A stretch of 64,000 bases of DNA from Streptomyces sp. CB01201 (GCF_002803085.1 NZ_NNBJ01000017.1:62001-126000); one strand, 5' to 3'. Numbered from the stretch's first letter, positions 40,298-49,100 are shown. The notes: generated by a model from the letters alone, not told the origin. Numbers and translations: made by a program.

Positions 40298-42520
40298 ATG
40301 TCCAGTCTCACGGGTGTGGCGGTGGTGGAGGGGGTCCTTGAGCGGATCACGTACGCCAATGAGGAGAGCGGCTACACCGTCGCGCGGGTCGACACCGGCC
40401 GGGGCGGCAACGACCTGCTCACCGTGGTCGGCTCGCTGCTCGGCGCGCAGCCGGGGGAGTCGCTGCGGATGGAGGGGCGTTGGGGCTCCCACCCGCAGTA
40501 CGGCAAGCAGTTCACCGTCGAGAACTACACGACCGTCCTGCCCGCCACCATCCAGGGCATCCGGCGCTACCTCGGCTCCGGCCTGATCAAGGGCATCGGC
40601 CCGGTCTTCGCCGACCGCATCACCCAGCACTTCGGCGCCGACACCCTCGACATCATCGAGCAGGAGCCGGGGCGGCTGATCGAGGTCCCGGGGCTCGGCC
40701 CCAAGCGGACCAAGAAGATCGCCGCCGCGTGGGAGGAGCAGAAGGCCATCAAGGAGGTCATGGTCTTCCTCCAGGGCGTCGGCGTCTCCACCTCCATCGC
40801 CGTGCGCATCTACAAGAAGTACGAGGACGCGTCGATCTCGGTCGTCAAGAACCAGCCCTACCGGCTGGCCGCCGACGTCTGGGGCATCGGGTTCCTCACC
40901 GCCGACAAGATCGCCCAGGCCGTCGGCATCCCGCACGACAGCCCGGAGCGCGTGAAGGCGGGCCTGCAGTACGCGCTGTCCCAGTCCACCGACCAGGGGC
41001 ACTGCTTCCTGCCCGAGGAGCGCCTGATCGCGGACGCGGTGAAGCTGCTCCAGGTCGACACCGGCCTCGTCATCGAGTGTCTGGCCGAACTCATCGCCGA
41101 GGAGGGGGCCGTACGCGAGAAGGTCCCGGGGCCCGACGGGGGCGAGCCCGTCGCCGCCGTCTACCTCGTGCCGTTCCACCGCGCGGAGCTGTCGCTGGCC
41201 GCCCAGGTCGGCCGGCTGCTGCGGACCGGCGAGGACCGGATGCCGTCCTTCGCCGGGGTCGACTGGGACAAGGCGCTCGGCTGGCTGGCCACCCGCACCG
41301 GCGCCGAGCTGGCCCCCGAGCAGCAGGAGGCCGTGAAGCTGGCGCTGACCAGCAAGGTCGCCGTGCTCACCGGCGGCCCGGGCTGCGGCAAGTCCTTCAC
41401 CGTCCGCTCGGTGGTGGAGCTGGCCCGCGCCAAGAAGGCCAAGGTCGTGCTCGCCGCGCCGGCCGGGCGGGCCGCCAAGCGCCTGGCCGAGCTGACCGGA
41501 GCCGAGGCCTCCACCGTGCACCGCCTGCTCGAACTGAAGCCGGGAGGGGACGCGGCGTACGACAAGGACCGGCCGCTGGACGCGGACCTGGTCGTCGTCG
41601 ACGAGGCCTCCATGCTCGACCTGCTCCTCGCCAACAAGCTGGTCAAGGCGGTGGCACCGGGCGCCCATCTGCTGATGGTGGGAGATGTCGACCAGCTGCC
41701 CTCGGTCGGCGCCGGTGAGGTGCTGCGCGATCTGCTCGCCGAGGGCGGCCCCGTCCCCCGCGTGCGGCTGACCCGGATCTTCCGGCAGGCCCAGCAGTCC
41801 GGCGTCGTCACCAACGCCCACCGCATCAACTCCGGCTCCCAGCCGCTCACTTCGGGCCTGGACGACTTCTTCCTGTTCGTCGAGGACGAGACGGAGGACG
41901 CGGGGCGTCTCACCGTCGACGTGGCGGCCCGGCGCATCCCGGCGAAGTTCGGGCTCGACCCGCGCCGCGACATCCAGGTCCTCGCCCCCATGCACCGGGG
42001 CCCGGCCGGAGCCGGCGCCCTCAACGGCCTGCTCCAGCAGGCGATCACGCCCGCCCGGCCCGACCTGCCGGAGAAAAGGTTCGGTGGAAGGGTGTTCCGC
42101 GTCGGCGACAAGGTCACCCAGATTCGCAACAATTACGAGAAGGGCAAGAACGGCGTCTTCAACGGCACCGTCGGCGTGGTCACCGCGCTCAACCTCGACG
42201 ACCAGCGCCTGACGGTCCTGACGGACGAGGACGAGGAGGTGCCGTACGAGTTCGACGAGCTGGACGAGCTGTCCCACGCCTACGCCGTGACGATCCACCG
42301 CTCCCAGGGCAGCGAGTACCCGGCCGTCGTCATCCCGGTCACCACCAGCGCCTGGATGATGCTCCAGCGCAATCTGCTCTACACGGCGGTGACCCGGGCC
42401 AAGAAGCTCGTCGTCCTGGTGGGGTCCCGCAAGGCGATCGGCCAGGCGGTCCGTACCGTTTCCGCAGGCAGGCGCTTTACCGCACTCGCTCACAGACTGG
42501 CAGGGGGCACTTTGGTGTGA
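40298..42520 (+). CDS. recD2: RecD2-like SF1B DNA helicase
   Basis: This 740-residue ATP-dependent 5'-3' helicase belongs to the RecD2/TraA group. An N-terminal OB-like region is followed by helix-hairpin-helix repeats (GSGLIKGIGPVFADRI near residue 92). The motor core has Walker A LTGGPGCGKSFTVRS near 358, motif Ia/III elements TVHRLLELKPGGD, Walker B LVVVDEASMLDLL near 430, motif VGDVDQLPSVGAGEVLRDLL, and the C-terminal UvrD-like motif VTIHRSQGSEYPAVV near 664. RecD2 works in DNA repair outside RecBCD, which actinobacteria usually lack. The ATG at 40298 is supported by the N-terminal VVEGVLERITYANEESGYTV. No partner gene is adjacent. Confidence 0.92.
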   Translation: MSSLTGVAVVEGVLERITYANEESGYTVARVDTGRGGNDLLTVVGSLLGAQPGESLRMEGRWGSHPQYGKQFTVENYTTVLPATIQGIRRYLGSGLIKGIGPVFADRITQHFGADTLDIIEQEPGRLIEVPGLGPKRTKKIAAAWEEQKAIKEVMVFLQGVGVSTSIAVRIYKKYEDASISVVKNQPYRLAADVWGIGFLTADKIAQAVGIPHDSPERVKAGLQYALSQSTDQGHCFLPEERLIADAVKLLQVDTGLVIECLAELIAEEGAVREKVPGPDGGEPVAAVYLVPFHRAELSLAAQVGRLLRTGEDRMPSFAGVDWDKALGWLATRTGAELAPEQQEAVKLALTSKVAVLTGGPGCGKSFTVRSVVELARAKKAKVVLAAPAGRAAKRLAELTGAEASTVHRLLELKPGGDAAYDKDRPLDADLVVVDEASMLDLLLANKLVKAVAPGAHLLMVGDVDQLPSVGAGEVLRDLLAEGGPVPRVRLTRIFRQAQQSGVVTNAHRINSGSQPLTSGLDDFFLFVEDETEDAGRLTVDVAARRIPAKFGLDPRRDIQVLAPMHRGPAGAGALNGLLQQAITPARPDLPEKRFGGRVFRVGDKVTQIRNNYEKGKNGVFNGTVGVVTALNLDDQRLTVLTDEDEEVPYEFDELDELSHAYAVTIHRSQGSEYPAVVIPVTTSAWMMLQRNLLYTAVTRAKKLVVLVGSRKAIGQAVRTVSAGRRFTALAHRLAGGTLV

Positions 42521-42699
42521 AACCCCACCCCGGACTTTCCTAACCGGGGCGAAGGGGGCAGGATGAGCAGGTTGACGGCACTGAGTGCCGTGAATAAGCC
42601 CAATGGGCGACCCCGAGTGCACTCTGCTGAGCCAAATGGGGGATGGTAGAGACAGTCAGGGCACCTCGAAGAAGAGGCACTACGTCGGTGAGGGATGAC

Positions 42700-43998
42700 G
42701 TGAGCGAGAACGCGAACAACGCTGTAGTACTGCGGTTCGGCGATGGCGAGTACACCTACCCGGTGATCGACAGCACCGTCGGCGACAAGGGCTTCGACAT
42801 CGGGAAGCTCCGAGCCCAGACCGGACTGGTCACCCTCGACAGCGGATACGGCAATACCGCCGCCTATAAATCCGCCATTACCTACCTGGACGGCGAGCAG
42901 GGCATCCTGCGCTACCGCGGGTACCCGATCGAGCAGCTGGCGGAGCGCTCGACCTTCGTCGAGGTCGCGTACCTGCTGATCAACGGCGAGCTTCCGACCG
43001 TCGACGAGCTTTCCAGCTTCAAGAGCGAGATCACCGGGCACACGCTGCTCCACGAGGACGTGAAGCGGTTCTTCGACGGCTTCCCGCGTGACGCCCACCC
43101 GATGGCGATGCTGTCGTCCGTGGTCTCCGCGCTGTCCACGTTCTACCAGGACAGCCACAACCCGTTCGACGAGAAGCAGCGCCACCTGTCCACGATCCGG
43201 CTGCTCGCCAAGCTGCCCACGATCGCGGCGTACGCGTACAAGAAGTCGATCGGCCACCCCTTCGTCTACCCGCGCAACGACCTCGGCTACGTCGAGAACT
43301 TCCTGCGCATGACGTTCTCGGTGCCGGCCCAGGAGTACGAGCTGGACCCGGTCGTCGTCTCGGCGCTGGACAAGCTGCTCATCCTGCACGCGGACCACGA
43401 GCAGAACTGTTCGACCTCCACCGTGCGTCTGGTCGGCTCCTCGCAGGCGAACATGTTCGCCTCGATCTCGGCCGGCATCAGCGCCCTGTGGGGCCCCCTG
43501 CACGGTGGCGCCAACCAGTCGGTCCTGGAGATGCTGGAAGGCATCCAGGCCAACGGCGGCGACGTGGACTCCTTCATCCGCAAGGTGAAGAACAAGGAGG
43601 ACGGCGTCCGCCTGATGGGCTTCGGCCACCGGGTGTACAAGTCCTTCGACCCGCGCGCGAAGATCATCAAGGCCGCCGCGCACGATGTCCTCTCGGCCCT
43701 CGGCAAGTCCGACGAGCTGCTCGACATCGCGCTGAAGCTGGAAGAGCACGCGCTGAGCGACGACTACTTCGTCTCGCGCAACCTGTACCCGAACGTGGAC
43801 TTCTACACGGGTCTGATCTACCGCGCCATGGGCTTCCCGACCGAGATGTTCACGGTCCTCTTCGCCCTCGGCCGTCTGCCGGGCTGGATCGCCCAGTGGC
43901 ACGAGATGATCAAGGAGCCCGGCTCCCGCATCGGCCGCCCGCGCCAGATCTACACGGGTGAGGTCCTTCGCGACTTCGTGCCGGTCGAGGGTCGCTGA
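42700..43998 (+). CDS. citA: Citrate synthase
   Basis: This citrate synthase of about 432 residues condenses acetyl-CoA with oxaloacetate at the entry of the TCA cycle. Family motifs are LRYRGYPIEQLAERSTFVEV near residue 78, the catalytic His in WGPLHGGANQSVLEML, the second in LMGFGHRVYKSFDPRAKIIK, and the catalytic Asp region NVDFYTGLIYRAMGFPTEMF. The GTG at 42700 has GAGGG upstream; in-frame starts at 42643 and 42688 would add a basic leader absent from relatives I recall. A strong terminator follows. The gene is monocistronic. Confidence 0.95.
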   Translation: MSENANNAVVLRFGDGEYTYPVIDSTVGDKGFDIGKLRAQTGLVTLDSGYGNTAAYKSAITYLDGEQGILRYRGYPIEQLAERSTFVEVAYLLINGELPTVDELSSFKSEITGHTLLHEDVKRFFDGFPRDAHPMAMLSSVVSALSTFYQDSHNPFDEKQRHLSTIRLLAKLPTIAAYAYKKSIGHPFVYPRNDLGYVENFLRMTFSVPAQEYELDPVVVSALDKLLILHADHEQNCSTSTVRLVGSSQANMFASISAGISALWGPLHGGANQSVLEMLEGIQANGGDVDSFIRKVKNKEDGVRLMGFGHRVYKSFDPRAKIIKAAAHDVLSALGKSDELLDIALKLEEHALSDDYFVSRNLYPNVDFYTGLIYRAMGFPTEMFTVLFALGRLPGWIAQWHEMIKEPGSRIGRPRQIYTGEVLRDFVPVEGR

Positions 43999-44070
43999 CC
44001 CGAGGCCTGCTGCAAGCTTCCCCAGGCCTTCGGCGAGCTTCCGCGGGCCTGCCGCAAGCTTCCGTAAGTC

Positions 44071-44122
44071 GGAAAGCGCCCCGCTGCCAATCCCCCCACG
44101 GGTTGGCAGTCGGGGCGCTTCC
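44071..44122 (+). terminator. Terminator of citA
   Basis: AAGCGCCCCGCTGCCAA and TTGGCAGTCGGGGCGCTT form an 18-bp stem with one bulge and a short loop, followed by CTGTTTCC. It lies 72 bp after the citrate synthase stop. It is the strongest terminator in the window. Confidence 0.85.
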
Positions 44123-44177
44123 CTGTTTCCCGGTGCGGATTCCCCCCACGGGATCCGGCCGGGGGTCTAGGCGGTCT

Positions 44178-44235
44178 GCCGGGGTACGTACCTGTCGGGT
44201 GGGCCGCTCAAAGCTCCCGACGTACGTGCCCCGGC
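44178..44235. terminator. Second long hairpin in the citA-copA convergent spacer
   Basis: GCCGGGGTACGTAC (44178-44191) pairs with GTACGTGCCCCGGC (44222-44235), 14 bp with one wobble, and the loop can pair further through TCGGG and CCCGA. It lies between the convergent citA and copA genes and may end the copA transcript. The rest of the spacer has a direct repeat of ACGTCCCCCAAGACAT at about 44250 and 44273. Confidence 0.65.
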
Positions 44236-44371
44236 CAACGCGTTGCCTGGAACGTCCCCCAAGACATTCCATGGACGTCCCCCAAGACATCCGCGGCATC
44301 GCACACTTAGACTCCCGACCCCTCCCGATGGTTACCTCAAAACCTCTGTGATCTAGATCTCTTTGTGGAGG

Positions 44372-46987
44372 TCAGGTGAAGGAACGCAACCGTAGGCTGT
44401 TGGTTACCACGAACACGGACGAGAGCGCCATAGCCGCGCCCGCGATCATCGGATTCAGCAGGCCCGCGGCGGCCAGCGGGACCGCGGCCATGTTGTAGCC
44501 GAATGCCCAGAAAAGGTTGCCTTTGATGGTGGCCAGGGTGCGCCGGGACAACCGGATCGCATCCGCGACAACCCGCAGGTCACCGCGGACGAGCGTGAGA
44601 TCGGCCGCCTCGATCGCGGCGTCCGTGCCGGTCCCCATGGCAAAACCCAGATCGGCGATGGCGAGGGCGGCCGCGTCGTTGACGCCATCGCCGACCATCG
44701 CGACCGTACGGCCCTGTCCCCGAAGGCGCTCGACGACCGCGGCCTTGTCCTCGGGCCGGACCTCCGCGTACACGGCGTCGGCCGCGATGCCGACCTCCGC
44801 GGCCACCGAGAGGGCGGCCGTGCGGTGGTCGCCGGTGAGCAGTACGGGGGTCAGCCCGAGTGCGCGCAGCCGGGCGACGGCCTCGGCGCTCGTCTCCTTC
44901 ACGGTGTCCGACACGGCGAGGACGCCCCGGGCCACCCCGTCCCAGGCGACCGTGACGGCCGTACTCCCCTGGGCCTCGGCGGTGCTCCTGGCCTCGGCGA
45001 GCCCGGGCGGCAGCTCCAGCTCGCGGTCCCGGCCCACGTACACCCGGTGGCCCTCCACGACCCCCTCCACGCCCCGGCCCGGCAGTGCGCGGAAGTCTTC
45101 GGCGTCGGGCAGGGCGCCGGCCCGGTCCTCGGCGCCGGACGCGATCGCGCGGGCGATGGGGTGCTCCGAGGCGTGCTCCAAGGCCCCGGCCAGGCGCAGG
45201 AGTTGCTTCTCCTCGATGCCGTCGGCGGTGTGGACCTCGGTCAGGCTCATACGTCCCGTGGTGACCGTGCCCGTCTTGTCCAGGACGACGGTGTCCACGC
45301 GGCGGGTCGATTCGAGTACCTCCGGACCCTTGATCAGGATGCCGAGCTGGGCGCCGCGTCCGGTGCCGACCATCAGCGCGGTCGGAGTGGCCAGACCGAG
45401 CGCGCACGGGCAGGCGATGATCAGTACGGCGACGGCCGCGGTGAAGGCGGCGGTGGCGTCGCCGGTGGCGAGCAGCCGGCCGGCCAGGGTGGCCGCCGCG
45501 ATCAGGAACACCACCGGCACGAAGACGCCCGCGACGCGGTCCGCGAGGCGCTGCGCCTGGGCCTTGCCGTTCTGGGCGTCCTCCACCAAGCGCCCCATGC
45601 GGGCGAGTTGGGTGTCCGCGCCGATCCGGGTCGCCTCGACGATCAGACGACCGCCGGCGTTCACCGTGGCGCCGGTGACGGAGTCGCCCACGCCCACGTC
45701 CACCGGGACGGCCTCGCCGGTCAGCATCGAGGCGTCGACCGCGGAGGCGCCCTCGACGACGGTGCCGTCCGTGGCGATCTTCTCCCCGGGGCGTACGACG
45801 AAATGGTCATCGGTACGCAACTGGTCTACGGGAACGCGTAGTTCGGTCCCTTCGCGCAGTACGGCGACGTCCTTGGCGCCCAGCTCCATCAGGGCGCGCA
45901 GGGCGGCCCCGGACTTCCGCTTGGCGCGGGCCTCCAGGTGGCGGCCGAGCAGGATGAACGTGACGACTCCGGCGGCCACTTCGAGGTAGATGGTTCCCGC
46001 GCCGTCCCCGCGTCCGGTGCCGAAGCTGAACCCGTGCCGCATGCCCGGCATGCCTGCGGTCCCGAAGAACAGCGCCCACAGCGACCAGCCGAACGCGGCG
46101 AGGGTGCCGGTGGAGACCAGGGTGTCCATCGTGGCGGCGCCGTGCCGCAGGTTGGTCCATGCGGCGCGGTGGAAGGGGAGGCCGCCCCAGATGACGGCCG
46201 GGGCGGCGAGGGTGAGGGAGAGCCACTGCCAGTTGTCGAACTGGAGCGGGGGGATCATCGCCAGCGCGACGACGGGCGCGGAGAGGAGGGCCGTGATCCT
46301 CAGCCGCGTCCTCAGGGTGGCCGGGGCCCCTGCCTGCCCCTGCGGGGTGCCCTGCCCCTGCGGGGGGTGCTGCCCCTGCGGGGTGCTGCTCGGCGTCGGC
46401 GTCTGCGGATCGGTGGCTGCCGGGGCTCCGCCCCGGACCCCGTTCGCGCCTGAAGGGCGCTCGTCCTCAAACGCCGGACGGGCTGAGGTGGGTTGCCGTT
46501 CGGGCGGGGTGGGTTGCTGCCCGTCTGGGGTGGGTTGCCGTTCGGCCGGGGTGGGTTGCCGCCCGTCTGGGGTGGGTTGCCGCCCGTCTGGGGTGGACTG
46601 CTGCCCGTCTGGGGTGGGTTGCCGTTCGGGCGGGGTGGGTTGCTGCCCGTCTGGGGTGGGTTGCCGCCCGTCTGGGGTGGACTGCTGCCCGTCTGGGGTG
46701 GGTTGCCGTTCGGGCGGGGTGGGTTGCCGGCCGTCTGGGGTGGGTTGCCGTGCGAACGGCGTGGGTTGGCGCTCGGCCGTATAGCCCGTTTTCACCACCA
46801 TGGCGATCACGTCGTCGACGTCCACCCCCTCGCCGAAGGCAACCCGCGCCTTCTCCGTCGCGTAGTTGACCGTCGCCGTCACCCCCGGCATCCGGTTCAG
46901 CTTCTTCTCGATGCGGGACGCGCACGCCGCGCAGGTCATCCCGCCGATGGCGAGTTCGATGCGCTGGGCGGGGTCGGGGGTCTGCAC
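44372..46987 (-). CDS. copA: Copper-translocating P1B-type ATPase
   Basis: This 871-residue copper exporter has an N-terminal HMA domain (ELAIGGMTCAACASRIEKKL near residue 11), six to eight transmembrane helices from about 225, the ion-site motif LIIACPCALGLATPTALM, phosphorylation motif VDTVVLDKTGTVTTGRM, the HP motif in EHASEHPIARAIAS and hinge MVGDGVNDAAALAIAD. The linker at about residues 69-190 is abnormal. It contains 14 heptapeptide repeats of the type QPTPDGR encoded by tandem 21-bp units, followed by SARPAFEDERPSGANGV, which is the translation of an intergenic repeat module. GTG at 46987 has GGAG 6 nt upstream. The upstream copper chaperone gene is 91 bp away on the same strand. Confidence 0.93.
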   Translation of the reverse strand: MQTPDPAQRIELAIGGMTCAACASRIEKKLNRMPGVTATVNYATEKARVAFGEGVDVDDVIAMVVKTGYTAERQPTPFARQPTPDGRQPTPPERQPTPDGQQSTPDGRQPTPDGQQPTPPERQPTPDGQQSTPDGRQPTPDGRQPTPAERQPTPDGQQPTPPERQPTSARPAFEDERPSGANGVRGGAPAATDPQTPTPSSTPQGQHPPQGQGTPQGQAGAPATLRTRLRITALLSAPVVALAMIPPLQFDNWQWLSLTLAAPAVIWGGLPFHRAAWTNLRHGAATMDTLVSTGTLAAFGWSLWALFFGTAGMPGMRHGFSFGTGRGDGAGTIYLEVAAGVVTFILLGRHLEARAKRKSGAALRALMELGAKDVAVLREGTELRVPVDQLRTDDHFVVRPGEKIATDGTVVEGASAVDASMLTGEAVPVDVGVGDSVTGATVNAGGRLIVEATRIGADTQLARMGRLVEDAQNGKAQAQRLADRVAGVFVPVVFLIAAATLAGRLLATGDATAAFTAAVAVLIIACPCALGLATPTALMVGTGRGAQLGILIKGPEVLESTRRVDTVVLDKTGTVTTGRMSLTEVHTADGIEEKQLLRLAGALEHASEHPIARAIASGAEDRAGALPDAEDFRALPGRGVEGVVEGHRVYVGRDRELELPPGLAEARSTAEAQGSTAVTVAWDGVARGVLAVSDTVKETSAEAVARLRALGLTPVLLTGDHRTAALSVAAEVGIAADAVYAEVRPEDKAAVVERLRGQGRTVAMVGDGVNDAAALAIADLGFAMGTGTDAAIEAADLTLVRGDLRVVADAIRLSRRTLATIKGNLFWAFGYNMAAVPLAAAGLLNPMIAGAAMALSSVFVVTNSLRLRSFT
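46421..46781. repeat. Repeat tract inside copA: captured module plus 14 x 21 bp
   Basis: At 46421-46486 lies the intergenic module: a GGGGCTCCGCCCC hairpin, CCCCGTTCGCGC and CTCGTCCTCAAACGCCGGAC. From 46488 to 46781 fourteen abutting 21-bp units begin GTGGGTTGC or GTGGACTGC and end mostly CCGTCTGGG. Subtypes recur in blocks, a sign of repeated unequal duplication. The whole tract stays in frame and encodes the linker after the first metal-binding domain. Confidence 0.9.
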
Positions 46988-47078
46988 GGGGGGCTCCAGA
47001 AAGCGGGCCGGGCCGCACGGCGCCGGCGGGTAGCCGGGCGGGTGCGGCCCGAGGGGTGAGCGAGGGGACGCGCTCCGG

Positions 47079-47390
47079 TCAGGCGAGGCCGACCAGTTCG
47101 TAGCCCGCCTCGTCGACGGCCGCGCGGACCGCTTCCTCGTCGAGTGGGGCGGCCGAGATCACGGTGACCTCGCCGGTGGCGGCGACGGCCTTGACCGAGC
47201 CGACGCCCGCGATCTCGGAGATCTCGCCGGACACCGCGCCCTCGCAGTGCCCGCAGCTCATGCCGGAGACCTTGTAGACGGTGGTGACGGTGCCCACCTG
47301 GACGTCGGCGGCTCCGCCGTCGTGGCAGCCACCGGCGGGCGAGCAGCAGGAACCGGTCGCGGCGACGGTGGTCTCGGTCTCGGCGGTCAT
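47079..47390 (-). CDS. copZ: Copper chaperone (CopZ-type HMA protein)
   Basis: This 103-residue protein carries one HMA domain with the copper-binding motif VSGMSCGHCEGAVSGEI near residue 42, ending TGEVTVISAAPLDEEAV. The N-terminus is longer than usual for CopZ and has an extra Cys/His cluster, TGSCCSPAGGCHDGG, at about residues 12-26, which may bind metal too. GAGGAG lies 6 nt before the ATG. It precedes copA on the same strand and delivers Cu(I) to it. A CsoR-like box lies 86 bp upstream, so copper induction is likely. Confidence 0.9.
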   Translation of the reverse strand: MTAETETTVAATGSCCSPAGGCHDGGAADVQVGTVTTVYKVSGMSCGHCEGAVSGEISEIAGVGSVKAVAATGEVTVISAAPLDEEAVRAAVDEAGYELVGLA

Positions 47391-47475
47391 GGCGTTCTCC
47401 TCTTCACGGGCGTACGGATCCATGGTGCATGAGGGGGCCAAGGGGAGGCCGGGCCGCCCTCACGTTCCCCAGGTT

Positions 47476-47492
47476 ATACCCCTAGGGGGTAT
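47476..47492. promoter_or_regulatory. CsoR-type copper operator upstream of copZ-copA
   Basis: ATACCCCTAGGGGGTAT has perfect 7-bp arms around TAG. GC-rich palindromes of this form with ATACCCC/GGGGTAT arms are the known targets of the Cu(I) sensor CsoR. It lies 86 bp upstream of the copZ start and is the obvious control site. No csoR gene is in the window. Confidence 0.75.
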
Positions 47493-47569
47493 CACGCGAC
47501 CGTCGTGGCCGCGGCCGGGGGCGTTTCGTGGTGTCAACGACGCGATCGCCGCCCCCGGTGCGCCCCCTC

Positions 47570-47767
47570 TCAATCGCGGCGGCCCCGGTTGCCTGGGCGG
47601 CGGGCGACCCAGGCGCGGATCGTGTCCGCGAACCAATAGGGCTTGCCGTTCTCCACGAGGTCCGGGGCCGGAAGGAGTCCGTGTTTGCGATAGGAGCGCA
47701 CGGTGTCGGGCTGTACCCGGATGTGCGCGGCGATTTCCTTGTAGGACCAGAGCCTTCGGTCGGTCAT
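47570..47767 (-). CDS. Small MerR/excisionase-like HTH protein
   Basis: This 65-residue protein is a single winged helix-turn-helix of the MerR/AlpA/excisionase type: RRLWSYKEIAAHIRVQPDTV, RSYRKHGLLPAPDLVENGKP and YWFADTIRAWVARRPG. GGAGGT lies 7 nt before the ATG. The longer frame to 47935 has no start signal. No integrase or prophage gene lies nearby, so it is more likely a stand-alone regulator than a phage excisionase. The target is unknown. Confidence 0.82.
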   Translation of the reverse strand: MTDRRLWSYKEIAAHIRVQPDTVRSYRKHGLLPAPDLVENGKPYWFADTIRAWVARRPGNRGRRD

Positions 47768-48000
47768 GTAAGGCACCTCCCTGCGTGCGTCGCAGCGGCG
47801 GCCGGACGGTCGTCGGGGGAGCTGCGGCGCGAGCGCTTGGCGATCACTCAGCCTGTGCCCGTTGAACGACAGAGAGTGAGGCTCGGGGGCCTCCTGTCGA
47901 CCGCCTGTGACGCAAGACCCGCGTAATCGAGACATGTGTGACGGGAGGGAGATCGTTGTGACGTGCGTGACGAAAAGGGCGGTTGGTGCAAACGAGTGAA

Positions 48001-48032
48001 CGCCCCCTCCGCCCGGCGGGGCCGAGGGGGCG
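48001..48032 (-). terminator. Terminator downstream of the iolE-like gene
   Basis: CGCCCCCTC and GAGGGGGCG form a perfect 9-bp stem around a 14-nt loop that can fold further, 12 bp past the stop of the iolE-like gene on the minus strand. No U-tract is seen, as is usual in this genus. Confidence 0.65.
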
Positions 48033-48044
48033 CCCAGGAGTGCG

Positions 48045-48947
48045 TCAGGCCCCGCAGGAGCGCAGGAAGGCCCGGGTGCGCTCGGCGATGGGCAGCGGCT
48101 TGCCGGGGTCGCACGGGTACATGTCCTGCTCCACGATCGCGAAGAGGTCGACGTCCAGGGCCTGCGCCGCGGCCAGCACCGGTTCGAGCGCCGGCACCCC
48201 CCGCGGCGGCTCGCACATCACGCCCCGCGCGACGGCCGGCCCGAACGGCGTTCCCTCCGCGCGGACTTGGGCCAGCACCTCTGGGTCCACCTGCTTGAGG
48301 TGGAGGTAGCCGATCCGCTCCCCGTACGTCTCGATCAGCTTGACGCTGTCGCCGCCGCAGTACGCGTAGTGCCCGGTGTCCAGGCACAGCGAGACCAGGT
48401 CGGAGTCCGTGGCGTGCAGGAAGCGGGCCACGTTCTCCTCGCTGTCGATGTGGGTGTCGGCATGCGGGTGCACGACCACGCGCAGGCCGTACCGGTCCCG
48501 CACCTCGCGGGCCAGACGCTCGGTCTGACCGGCGAGATCGCGCCACTGCGCGGCGGTCAGCGTGCTGCTCTCCAGGACCTCGCCGCTCTTGTCGTCACGC
48601 CAGAAGGACGGGATGACGACGAGGTGGCCGGCGCCGGTGGCCCGGGTGAGGGCGGCCACCTCCGCGACGTGCGCCCAGGTCTCCTCCCACACCGCCGGGC
48701 CGTGGTGCAGGCCGGTGAAGACGGTCCCCGCCGAGACCCGCAGGTTCCGTGCGGCGGTCTCCTCGGCGAGGCGCGCCGGGTCGGTGGGCAGATAGCCGTA
48801 CGGTCCGAGTTCGATCCACTCGTAGCCCGCGCTCGCGACCTCGTCGAGGAAGCGCCGCCAGGGGACTTGGCGAGGGTCGTCGGGGAACCAGACGCCCCAG
48901 GAGTCGGGGGCCGAACCGATCCGGATGCGGGTCTTCGCCGTCGTCAT
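48045..48947 (-). CDS. iolE: Sugar isomerase/epimerase, inosose dehydratase-like
   Basis: This 300-residue TIM-barrel enzyme begins RIRIGSAPDSWGVWFPDDPR, the inosose dehydratase/isomerase pattern. ASAGYEWIELGPYGYLPTDP, VVVHPHADTHIDSEENVARF, LCLDTGHYAYCGGDSV and YLHLKQVDPEVL then give the metal-binding His, Asp and Glu residues. It is divergent from iolC, iolB, iolD and mmsA genes, which makes dehydration of 2-keto-myo-inositol likely; IolI-type isomerase activity is an alternative. The ATG at 48947 has AAGG upstream. Confidence 0.82.
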   Translation of the reverse strand: MTTAKTRIRIGSAPDSWGVWFPDDPRQVPWRRFLDEVASAGYEWIELGPYGYLPTDPARLAEETAARNLRVSAGTVFTGLHHGPAVWEETWAHVAEVAALTRATGAGHLVVIPSFWRDDKSGEVLESSTLTAAQWRDLAGQTERLAREVRDRYGLRVVVHPHADTHIDSEENVARFLHATDSDLVSLCLDTGHYAYCGGDSVKLIETYGERIGYLHLKQVDPEVLAQVRAEGTPFGPAVARGVMCEPPRGVPALEPVLAAAQALDVDLFAIVEQDMYPCDPGKPLPIAERTRAFLRSCGA

Positions 48948-48989
48948 GGAGCCAGCCTTCCGGGGGCCCGGGAGGGGTGTCAAGGCAAC

Positions 48990-49005
48990 GTCCGAATGTA
49001 AGGAC
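48990..49005. promoter_or_regulatory. Possible operator in the iolE-iolC spacer
   Basis: GTCCGAATGTAAGGAC has GTCC/GGAC arms around an 8-nt centre and lies 43 bp upstream of the iolE-like start. TTGACA follows at about 49012. It could bind an inositol regulator acting on both directions. Weak palindrome, so tentative. Confidence 0.35.
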
Positions 49006-49052
49006 AAAAGATTGACAGGGGTGGGAGCGTACGGCTAGACCTGGGGTCACCG

Positions 49053-49100
49053 GCGGTCCGGCGGTCCGGCGGTCCGGCGTTCCGGTGCTCCGGTGCTCCG
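49053..49100. repeat. Six tandem 8-bp repeats upstream of iolC
   Basis: GCGGTCCG occurs three times, followed by GCGTTCCG and two GTGCTCCG, all abutting. A second run with the same 8-bp period (GTTCGACC, GCTGTCCG and similar) lies at about 49139-49190, just before the iolC start. Length changes here would move the promoter of the inositol operon. Confidence 0.75.

Noticed and set aside
39926..42622. 898-codon open frame on the minus strand
   Set aside because: It lies antisense to the RecD2 helicase gene, has no family motif and is a codon-bias shadow.
44372..46987. Frameshift or assembly error in the copA linker
   Set aside because: The 21-bp units and captured module both keep the frame, and both flanking halves of the ATPase are complete.
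47570..47767. Phage or plasmid excisionase with an attachment site
   Set aside because: No integrase, tRNA or duplicated att-like sequence is present around the small HTH gene.
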